A stretch of DNA of 64,000 nucleotides, taken from positions 87,146,328-87,210,327 of the forward strand of contig JAAALK010000080.1 in assembly GCA_019279435.1 (NCBI GenBank), read 5' to 3'. Position numbers and translations under genes: made by a program. Numbering within the stretch: the stretch's first letter is position 1; the number at the start of each line of letters is the position of its first letter. Origin of the DNA: Zizania palustris. Lineage: Eukaryota; Streptophyta; Magnoliopsida; Poales; Poaceae. A model generated the notes under the pieces. It saw only the letters and a program-made list of their open reading frames with translations. It had not been told where the DNA came from and made no database searches. Shown in pieces: positions 35,591 through 44,128 of this stretch.

Positions 35591-36290
35591 GGTTTTATTA
35601 CTAGACTCGGCCAAAGCATAGTAAGGTGAAGAATTTATCAACTTAATACCATAATATTCGGCGAAGTCCATCACTTGTCCAGAAACAAATGAACTACCTT
35701 GATCTGTTGTAAGAGTTTGATGAATGCCAAATCTATGTATGATGTGCTTCAAGATAAAATCAAGTACCACGTTGTGAGTCATGTTCTTAAGAGGCACGGC
35801 CTCAGTCCACTTAGTGAAGTAATTTGTCGCCATCAACACGAACCGATGCCCTTTTGAAGAAGGAGGGTGAATTTGGCCAATGAAGTCTAAACCACAACCT
35901 CAAAACGGCCATGGCTTGACAATAGGGTTGAGTAATGAGGCAGGAGCTAACTGAATATTGCCAAACTTCTGCCATGCTTCACACCCTCTATTATACTTAA
36001 AACAATCCTCAGTCATAGTCGGCCAATAAAAACCTGCTCTTTTGAGCATCCAACTCATTTTCTGGGCCGACTGATGAGTGCCACAAAGTCCTTCATGGAC
36101 TTCTCCCGTAGCCACCTGGGAATGTTCGTGGTCTAAACACTTCAAAAATACTCCATCGATGGTTCGGTGATACAATGTGTTGTCTATCAACACGAATTTG
36201 AACGCTTGTCGCTGAACCTTCCGATCAACCCTTTGGCTAGGGTGTCTCAAATACTGGATGATTGGAATTCTCCAATCGCCCTTATAGGCT
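35591..36290 (-). pseudogene. G1b integrase, zinc domain and core
   Basis: Minus-strand zinc-binding domain with NTLYHRTIDGVFLKCLDHEH, HEGLCGTHQSAQKM, FYWPTMTEDCFKYNRGCEAW, then core motifs NYFTKWTEAVPL and TTDQGSSFVS near 35715 (second Asp). A stop near 35898 where the core should start (GFGLDFIGQ). The Glu region leads into the LINE site. Confidence 0.85.
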
Positions 36291-36504
36291 TCAGAGGGTC
36301 TTGCTAGCTCACCCTCTGAAAAAATTTCTAAACTACTGACTTCGGGGTGCCCCCCGAGCCATTCCTGCTCCTACCAAAGTCTAGCCGGACTGGCCATTCG
36401 GAGTGTGCCGGGCCGAAGCCCTCTGGAGGGTCCAGCCTCCCGGAGGCCCTCACCGTGTGGGGAACTTTGGCTCACGGCCTCCGGCGTGCCAGGCTCCTCG
36501 GTGG

Positions 36505-37113
36505 TCAGAGCACTCCGGTCCTGGGACCTCGGCGTGCAGTAGCCTTAGGCAACTGAGGGTGCGCTTGCCCATCGTCACAGGCTTCGGCAGTGAGACCGAG
36601 CATCGGCTTCTCCCATACAGAAAATTTCCCCCTCCTTACTTGGTAAAAAGATGCTTGCTGAGCCAAATCATTTGCGATTGAATTGACTTCTCTTGACACG
36701 TGAGAGATTTTGATGTTATCGAAAGCAACAACTATGTCTAAACATTTATCCAAGTAACTACTTAGAAGGCCATTAAAGCATTGAGCACTTTTAGCTACTT
36801 GTTGCACTACTAACAAAGAATCACCATATGCGTGGACATGTCTAGCACCTACAGATTCTAATAATTCAAGCCCTAGCAATAAAGCTTCGTATTCAGCTTG
36901 GTTATTAGTAGAAGGAAATTCCAAAAGGGCCGAAGACTCAAAGTGCATTCCATTAGGTGATATGAGAACCACTCCAATACCTTGGCCACTCTTGCAAGAC
37001 GAACCATAAAAATAAAGTTTCCATGGCACTACCTCAACTAGAGCAACATTGTCACTCCAGCTGACATCTATGTGGTGATCAACTATAAAGTTGGCTACGA
37101 TTTGGCCTTTCAT
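36505..37113 (-). pseudogene. G1b RNase H domain
   Basis: Minus-strand RNase H with LYFYGSSCKSGQGIG, NNQAEYEALL, AYGDSLLVVQQ and NSIANDLAQQAS. The first catalytic Asp (normally FDGS) is Tyr, so the domain is probably dead even where open. The stretch 36251-36504 downstream is GC-rich linker with stops and no domain that I recognise. Confidence 0.83.
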
Positions 37114-37118
37114 AGCTC

Positions 37119-38540
37119 TTAGGGTTCGTAGGCCAAATCGTATTCAATCAACGTGTAAGCCCATTTTCCGATTCTTACACTTAGAATCGGCTTCTGTAAC
37201 ATGTGCTTTATTACATCGGTTTGGCAAACGACAACACATGTAGTAGGGAGAAGATAATGGCATAATTTGGTGCACACGTAGTAAAGTGATAAACACAAAC
37301 GTTCCACAAACGCGTACCTGGTTTCGGCATCCAGCAGGCGGCGGCTCAAGAACATGATGATGTACTCTTTTCCCTCTACCTCCTAGGTTAGCATGGCCCC
37401 GATCACGCTATCTTCAGCAGCGATGTATAGCTGAAACGGAATCCTAGCTTTGGGTGCTCTCACCACAGGCGGTGATGACAAGCACTCCTTGATTTTTCCA
37501 AAGGCACTTTGCTGGCTTGCCCCCCAAGTGAACTCGGCTTCGTTCTTTAGCCGGAGTATGGGGACTAAGGCATCAATCTTGCCGGACAAGTTGGATATAA
37601 AGCAACGCAAATAGTTCATCTTGCCTAGCAACTTCTGTACATCCTTTTTGCACATCGGCGCTGCAATGTTTCTAATCTTCTCAAGCCTCTTAGGATCAAT
37701 TTCTGTGCCTCTCTCGTGAATCATGAAACCTAAGAACTTACCCGCCGACACAGCAAAAGCACACTTGAGTGGGTTCATTTTCAAACCATACTGTCGCATT
37801 CTATCAAAAGCAACCTTCAAATCGGCTAAATGGTTTCCCATAGCGTCCAATTTGACTACAACATCATCGATGTAAACTTCTAACATAACCCCTAGCAATT
37901 CATGAAAGATTAAGTTCATAGCACGCTGATACGGGGCGCCAGCATTCTTCAAACCAAAAGTCATAACGGCCCACTCGAATAAACCGACAAAACTAGGGCA
38001 TCAAAAGTCAGTCTTGTAGATGTCCTCTTTGGCCATAAATATTTGATTATAACCAGCATTGCCATCAAGAAAACTCAGTACCTTGTGTCCTGAAGCATCG
38101 TTGATTAGCATGTCGGCTATCAACATTGGATACTCGTCTTTCTGAGTGTCTCTGTTCCGATCTCTGAAATCAATACATACCCGTATCTTGCCGCTCCCTT
38201 TTTTCTCTACAGGAACAATGTTAGCAACCCATTCCGTGTACCTGCATGGCCTAATAAATTCAGCCGTGAGCAGTCGCTCTACTTCTTCTTTAATTCGGTC
38301 ATAGACGGCCGAGTTAAAGCGACGAAGAGGTTGTTTATAAGGCCTAAATCTGGACTTGATAGGGAGCCGATGCTCCATGATCTCGTGGCTTAGTCCCGGC
38401 ATCTCGCTATACTCCCATGCGAAACAATCAACAAATGACCGAAGTAACTTTATTACTTCGGCCTTTTCATCAGGCTGTAAATGTTGGTTTACAAAAGTCG
38501 GCCTCGGGATGCTACCATTACCTATGTCAACTTCCTCCAA
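37119..38540 (-). pseudogene. G1b reverse transcriptase (broken)
   Basis: From 38540: EVERLLTAEFIRPCRYTEWV, SGKIRVCIDFR, FLDGNAGYNQIFM, then MTFGLKNAGAPYQRAMN, the catalytic YIDDVVVK near 37870, and the thumb/connection FLSRRLLDAETRY near 37350. A TGA near 37998 stands for Arg (CGA to TGA), and stops near 37382 and 37118 occur. Copy A shows the first of these. Confidence 0.87.
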
Positions 38541-38580
38541 GGGATCGGCCGACGCAAAACCTCAACACGAGACATGACTA

Positions 38581-39380
38581 TTAATACAAAAACAGCCGTA
38601 CTACACCAGCTGGCTTTACATACACTGGTACAAAACGCCCTCCGGATATGCTAACAAAATCGTAATCCGAAAGATCTCTACCTGACAGACACTCTACTTT
38701 GTTATGAACGACATCAACCGATACATCAGCCAATGCTACTTGGGCCGAAGTATCCGCGGGAAAAACCTCAACTTCATCGTCGTCCCACTGCATCAGGCAC
38801 TGGTGTAGAGTAGAAGGAATGCAGCAATTCACGTGAATCCAGCCGCGCCCGAGCAGCACGCTGTAGTTACCTTGTATATCGACGATGAAAAATGTTGTTG
38901 GCAATGTCTTGTTGCCCACCGTAAACTCCATGGAGAGTACACCCTTGGCCTCGGAGCTCTCACCGTTGAAGCCGTTGAGCATCAAGTTAGTCTTCTTCAG
39001 ATCATCCTCATCCCTACCAAGTTTCTTCAATAACGAGTAAGGCATTAAGTTAACAGCCTCGCCAGAATCGACGAGCATCCGGGAGATTGGCTTTCAGTCA
39101 ACGTGACCTCTAACGTAGAGAGGCTTTAGATGGCGAGCCGAGTCTTTGGGCTTCTTGAAGATGGAACTGCGTGGGCCGAGGTTCAATTGAGTGACCTCGG
39201 CCTTGTCCTGCGGCAGGGCAAACTCGTCAGGCAGCGTGACGATGTTGATGTCCATCACCTAGGGTGCGGGCCCTTTGGAGACAGGCGAGTAGTCGTCGTC
39301 GAGCATGTCCTCATTGTCATCGCTTGGACTGGGAGCATGTCGTCGTCGTCATCGCTTGGACTGGGAGCGGATGTTGGGAC
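38581..39380 (-). pseudogene. G1b aspartic protease and linker (broken)
   Basis: Same as 930-1720 of copy A: acidic linker, then LVDSGEAVNLMP (active Asp) and SVLLGRGWIH. Stops at about 39096 before the protease and 38580 after it. Processing of the polyprotein would be its job. Confidence 0.85.
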
Positions 39381-39423
39381 GACGGATTGAACCAACATGT
39401 TTTTGGGAATGGGAGTAATGAAG

Positions 39424-39729
39424 TGTTGGGCTCAGATTGTATTCTCGGATCCTGTCCCCGGACCACCTTGACCGGGTCGTGTCTTGGTCTTCTGTCGCAC
39501 CCTGGAGCCTTCGCACCTGTCGGAGGCTTGCCTCCGGCATCCCTCCGGGCGTCTGTCCGAGGGCCCCTTCCGTCCGCTTCAGGGCTTCCGGAGATCCCTA
39601 GGCCTCCCACCCTCGGGGCCTGAAGGTACCTCCGGAACGGGGCATCGGGCCTTCACCGGACGTGGCCTCTCCCCCGGACCGTACTGCTCTTTGTGCTTCC
39701 AACTGCCATCGGGATTATCTCCCCCAATA
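39424..39729 (-). repeat. 3' LTR of G2b
   Basis: 306 bp matching 1773-2078. Minus start is TATTGGGGG (TG changed to TA). The polypurine tract follows at 39730-39739. Confidence 0.75.
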
Positions 39730-40235
39730 GTAGCCCCTCACTTCTTTCCGCTCGAGAGTCCTGCATGGAAGAAAGGGAAAAAGCGCACAAGATAATTCCG
39801 ATAATTTATAGGAAATCAACTCTCAGAAAGGTCCTGGATCTTCACTATGAACCATCCTCGTTTGAGTGCTTCGGAGGTGCTCCATGGCCTTAGAAATTCC
39901 CCGGAGCCTAGAGGCCGGGTGCTGGCCTCGGAGCGCCTCGAATGAGCTAGTCGCATTACACTCCGCAGGGGGACTTTGACCGATCGGGCTTGATGCCCAC
40001 GCGACCTTGACCGTTGGTCACCGGTGCACGAGAAGGCGGAAAGGCGCAGCTTTAACACAATCAATGCGCTTGGCGCGTGCACGACACGAGGGATGCGGAC
40101 CATCGAAGACTAGCCCACACAAAGGTGGACCAGCAAGACTTTAATGCAGTGACCACATGACCGGCGCGTATGCGCTGAGTGGGGGAATGCAGACCGACGG
40201 GGCACTGAAACAGCTAGGCAGTGGCTATTCTCGCG

Positions 40236-40244
40236 CATAAATAG
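40236..40244 (+). promoter_or_regulatory. TATA box of the G2b antisense gene
   Basis: CATAAATAG, 117 nt before the ATG at 40361; same as in copy A. Confidence 0.6.
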
Positions 40245-40360
40245 CTCTTGCCGGCCAGCTGAACCCTCCCCTGCACACTTGCTTAGCCTTTAGTCACAAG
40301 CTTGGCGGCTAGACTTCTACTCTTGAAGCTTCTCGTTTCCTTCCTCTGCTCCCTCCAGCC

Positions 40361-41150
40361 ATGGCAGAAAGGAGTGCCCCCGCGGCAGCAGTGGACCCAC
40401 GCTTAATGCAACGCCAGATGGCAGCGGCGGCGACGGCTCCCGGCCTGTCGGAAACACGCGACCCGCGCGAGCTCCACCCGGCCTCAGAACAGTTTCAGGA
40501 GCAGACTTTGGAGCTAGGGCCATCGGCGTGCTCGGATGGGTCCGTCGGATGGTGCAAGCCTACGGGAGCATAAACTTCCAGCTCCGGAAGAGGTACGCAG
40601 ACTCCTTTCCTGCGACGGCCATCAACGAACGGTGGTACTCCAAGTGGGTACACCGGCGGTTCTACGTCCGGGTGGGGCTGAACTCCGGTCTTGTCGGACC
40701 TCCGCGCCACATTTGGTTTCGGAGAGAGGCGATCATCGAAGCCAGTGCCGGCTCGGTCTCTGCTCGCATCTTGCTGCTCCAAATCGTCGCCTGCCGGATG
40801 AGCATGCGAGACTTGATGGAGGAGTTCATCGCCCTTGAGATTCCGTCGTTGAAGGAAGAATGGCCGGAATCGCTCCGGAGCACTCAGGACGAATCATCGT
40901 CGGCAGAGCTCTCCAACCGGTTACATTAGTCCTTCTTGCCTCTTTTCGATCTTCGCAATTCTACTACAAAGTTTGCAAGGCTAACATACCTATCCTTGGA
41001 TGCAGGGTCGCTCATCGCCAAGACTCCCGATGAAGTGGCCCGACTCGCCGAGAAGATCCTCAGGGCTCCCACTCCGGCCGAGTACAAGCGACGGATGGAG
41101 CTCGTCGGATCCTTGGGGCGATACCACCCCTCCCGGAGAGGGAGGCCCTC
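40361..41150 (+). pseudogene. G2b antisense gene, exons 1-2 up to T
   Basis: Same gene as 2711-3811. About 310 bp of exon 1 are deleted after 40547, removing the most conserved part of the first domain (from VFEAFF to GRAEVF), with two filler bases GA at the join. Inferred intron 1 is 40925-41005. Exon 2 is cut at 41150 by T. Confidence 0.78.
41146..41150. repeat. Target site duplication of T, left
   Basis: CCCTC, repeated at 52570-52574. Copy A has it once, as GGCCCTCCACG near 3812. Confidence 0.95.
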
Positions 41151-41645
41151 TGTTGGGGGAAAATATCTCATCTTCGGGGTTATCGCCAAAGCAGCATGAA
41201 GACAGTCAACCAGTTCGAAGATTGTCCGAAGATCATCTTCGAAGATGCCCAGAACCTGGTTCGAAGCCTGAAGTCAGACACTGGTTCGAAGTATGTCTTC
41301 AAACCAAGGCCCTTCAGGATCTTTTCTGCCAGCTAAGATGGAAGACTTATCTTCTATCCTATTAGATTAGTCTTTTACCATTTTAGCCCTATTAAGGAAC
41401 CTGAATAGTTTCCTTAATGTCGGTTGTAATAGAGGGGTAAATAGGTCTTTTCCTTAATGTTTAGGCCTATAAATACCCCCCATTTCATCCTGTAATAAGG
41501 ACCGATTACAAGTGAATCAATATACACTTTCGAACTATTCTAAGTTATTATCCTTTCGGAGGCTTAGAACAGTTTGCTTCGCAAACACTTCGTTTGTTAG
41601 TTTCTTTTCTACAGAAACCTGTTAGCGTAATCTTTTACGCCAACA
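41151..41645 (+). repeat. 5' LTR of T
   Basis: 495 bp from TGTTGGGGGAAA to TTACGCCAACA, with inverted ends TGTTG/CAACA. Confidence 0.96.
41466..41478 (+). promoter_or_regulatory. TATA box of T 5' LTR
   Basis: CCTATAAATACCC, with a second copy in the 3' LTR at 52390. It drives the sense genomic RNA. Confidence 0.75.
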
Positions 41646-41647
41646 GT

Positions 41648-41665
41648 TGGCGCCGTCCGTGGGGA
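41648..41665 (+). other. Primer binding site of T
   Basis: TGGCGCCGTCCGTGGGGA, two bases after the LTR. The first nine bases fit a tRNA-Asp 3' end with CCA; later bases fit less well, so the tRNA is uncertain. Confidence 0.75.
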
Positions 41666-41707
41666 ACCTAGTCCAAAAAACTTCGTTCTCTACCAACCTC
41701 TTGCATC

Positions 41708-44113
41708 ATGCCTCCTAAGCGGAGTGCACCTCGCAATCCCACTCGGAGGTCCTCTCGGATCTCCGGAGAGATACCCTTCGACACAGTCGAAGTCGGAGGG
41801 TCTTCGACTATCCCTCCACCTCTAACTCCGCAAGGGGCTTCTATCCCTCGAGGATACGAAACCTCTCCACCAACCCCTTCTACACTCCGACCGCCCGGAG
41901 CCACTCTGCCACCCTCCATTCCGATTGGAACTGATCATACCAGTTCTCAAGACCCGGAAGGTCCTTCCGGAGGAGATGAAGATAGCCTTCGAGATATGGC
42001 CACTCAAATGGCCAATCTTCAAGCCGAGGTAGCGAGGTGGCGACAGGAGGCTGCGAACAGGCTTCGCCCTCAAGCCACCCCAGCTATCCCCGAAGTGCAC
42101 GAAGACGACGATCTTGACTATCCCGAAGCCCCGGAGAACGCCTCTTACGACAATGAATCTCCGTTGCATCCCGAGCTTCAGAAGGTTCGCTTCGATCCGA
42201 GGTTCAAAGCTTCGAAGCTTAGCAAGTATGCCGGAGACGAAGATCCCAGTGAGTTTGCGCGTTCTTATGCCCTAGCAATTGAAGCTAGTGGCGGAGACAG
42301 AGAAACTATGGCGAAGTGCTTCCCGTTAGCCCTTCAAGGAGTGGCGTTGAGATGGTTCTGGTCTTTAAAACCAGGATCAATCATTTCATGGTCACAGTTG
42401 AAGAAGAAGTTCATAAGTAACTTTCAGGGCACCTTCGTGCCCCCCATGTCGACAGGAAGCCTTTTCCAAGTGAAACAGCTCCCCGGAGAAACATTGAGGC
42501 AGTACTTCAAGCGCTTCGCTCACACGAAGTCGCAAATTCGGGGGCTGTCCACATCTTCGGTGGTTGATGCAGCTCGGGAAGGCGTCAGTCATAAAGGCCT
42601 TCTGGATAAATTGCATCGGAAGAGCATCACCACAGTATCACAGTTGATGTCGTACTTCGAGGAGTACTCGAAGTCGGAAGAAGGTTCGCTTCGGAGGACT
42701 ACTGCTACTTCGACAGTGTTGACAGAAGTTAAAGCAGAGGTGAAGACTTCGGCTCAGCCGCAAGAACCAGTCCCCGAAGTGCAACATGATAGAAGAAGAG
42801 GGCAAAAGCACCCTCGTTCTGAGGTCTTAAACATTGCACCCCCGCAGAAGTTTGCACCAAGAGCTCCACAGTCTGCGGGGAACAAGTCCAGCGGCTGGAG
42901 GCCGCCAGGGAAAACGGCTGGCAAGGGCCAGACCCTTTTTTGCTGTATTCATGGAGAGAACCGAAGCCATGCAACTGACACCTGCAAGGCTATTCTTACC
43001 CTTCGGGGAGAATACTTGGAGAGAACTTCGGGTCGAGGTAGTACCGACCGAAGTCCAGCAGCAGCAGTGCGCTCGGAGCCGGTCCAGGCTGTGGCGCGGA
43101 TAGAAAATTTTGATGCTGCAAGGCATCCTCCGGTGGCCAATGTTATGCCACCTCCGAAGCAAGAAGAAGGGCAAGATAGAGGGAAGAGAGTAGTTCTCCC
43201 TATCTCCGGAGGAGGTACCCTCGGAAGCATGTCCAAGAGACAGCGAAGAGAGTACGTTCGAGAAGTAGGCCACATTGGGACTTCGTCATCTGCAGCTGCA
43301 ATGCCGGAGTGGTCTAATGTTCCAATATCTTTCTCTGCGGAGGATGCAGCTGGTATCAAGTTCCCGCATGAAGATCCATTGGTTATTACTGCTGATATTG
43401 CAGGGACAGAAGTTCGAAGGGTGCTAATTGACGGAGGTAGCTCGGCAGATATCATATTTGTGCAAGCCTTCGATCAGTTATGCATTTCCCGGAAGCATCT
43501 CCTCCCAGCAGCTCGTCCTCTGCAAGGCTTTGCAGGACCTCCGTTAGATGCACTTGGCCAAATAGGCCTGGAAGTAACCTTCGGAGAAGGTTTACTAGCC
43601 CGAACTGAAGAAGTTATCTTTGATGTGGTGGACGCCCCGTATGCTTATAATGTCATCTTTGGGCGAGGCATGTTGAATCAGTTCGGAGCTGTGGCGCATC
43701 ACAACTATTTGTGCATGAAGATGCCCACACAATCAGGAGTTCTGACAATCTTCGGAGATCAAGCCACAGCTCGGAGGGCAGAATATGGTCATGGTCCTCC
43801 TCTTGATCCGAGGCAAGTAAACAATGTCCAAGATAATGGAGAAATTTTTTCAGCCTCCTCCGAAGTTTCAAAGAAGTCATTTCCAAGACCAAGTCCCGAA
43901 GGAGAAATTGCAACGAAGGTCATTGTCAAAGATGGTAAAGAATACACTTTTCAGTTTGGTAAAGATTTACCTCCCGAAGTTGCAACTTCCTTGGAAAAGG
44001 TTGTAGGAGAAAATTTGGATATCTTCGCCTGGTCTGACGAAGATATCACCGGAGTCGATCGGGATATTATTGAACACAGCTTGCTTGTAAACCCGAAGGC
44101 CCGGCCTGTTTGA
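41708..44113 (+). CDS. T gag-protease polyprotein (801 aa)
   Basis: The ATG lies 43 nt after the primer site. A Pro/Ser-rich N-terminus (1-90) and short coiled coil (98-118) precede the gag core at about 165-330, with FPLALQGVALRWFWSLKPGS near 205-223 and LKKKFISNFQGT. A short zinc knuckle CCIHGENRSHATDTC lies near 411. The aspartic protease has VLIDGGSSADIIF (Asp near 575, G-G in place of the usual S/T-G) and YNVIFGRGMLNQFG near 647. The last 80 residues lead into RT. The TGA at 44111-44113 is in frame with the next ORF, where related proteins have Arg. Gag builds the particle and the protease matures it. Confidence 0.92.
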   Translation: MPPKRSAPRNPTRRSSRISGEIPFDTVEVGGSSTIPPPLTPQGASIPRGYETSPPTPSTLRPPGATLPPSIPIGTDHTSSQDPEGPSGGDEDSLRDMATQMANLQAEVARWRQEAANRLRPQATPAIPEVHEDDDLDYPEAPENASYDNESPLHPELQKVRFDPRFKASKLSKYAGDEDPSEFARSYALAIEASGGDRETMAKCFPLALQGVALRWFWSLKPGSIISWSQLKKKFISNFQGTFVPPMSTGSLFQVKQLPGETLRQYFKRFAHTKSQIRGLSTSSVVDAAREGVSHKGLLDKLHRKSITTVSQLMSYFEEYSKSEEGSLRRTTATSTVLTEVKAEVKTSAQPQEPVPEVQHDRRRGQKHPRSEVLNIAPPQKFAPRAPQSAGNKSSGWRPPGKTAGKGQTLFCCIHGENRSHATDTCKAILTLRGEYLERTSGRGSTDRSPAAAVRSEPVQAVARIENFDAARHPPVANVMPPPKQEEGQDRGKRVVLPISGGGTLGSMSKRQRREYVREVGHIGTSSSAAAMPEWSNVPISFSAEDAAGIKFPHEDPLVITADIAGTEVRRVLIDGGSSADIIFVQAFDQLCISRKHLLPAARPLQGFAGPPLDALGQIGLEVTFGEGLLARTEEVIFDVVDAPYAYNVIFGRGMLNQFGAVAHHNYLCMKMPTQSGVLTIFGDQATARRAEYGHGPPLDPRQVNNVQDNGEIFSASSEVSKKSFPRPSPEGEIATKVIVKDGKEYTFQFGKDLPPEVATSLEKVVGENLDIFAWSDEDITGVDRDIIEHSLLVNPKARPV

Positions 44114-44128
44114 CAAGGGCTCCGGAAG

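Larger units (their letters stand above)
30358..39423 (-). mobile_element. Ty3/gypsy element G1b
   Basis: Minus-strand element with 3' LTR 30358-31565 inserted in C3, then integrase, RNase H, RT and protease up to 39423, where G2b begins. Split by a LINE at 32214-35576. Gag would lie past the window. Its RT and protease match G1a at about 99%. The pentamer CCCTT before the LTR (30353-30357) would be one side of its target duplication. Confidence 0.87.

Noticed and set aside
44111..44113. Programmed stop read-through at the T TGA
   Set aside because: Position at the protease-RT join and the CpG-type change favour mutation; kept only as an alternative in the findings.
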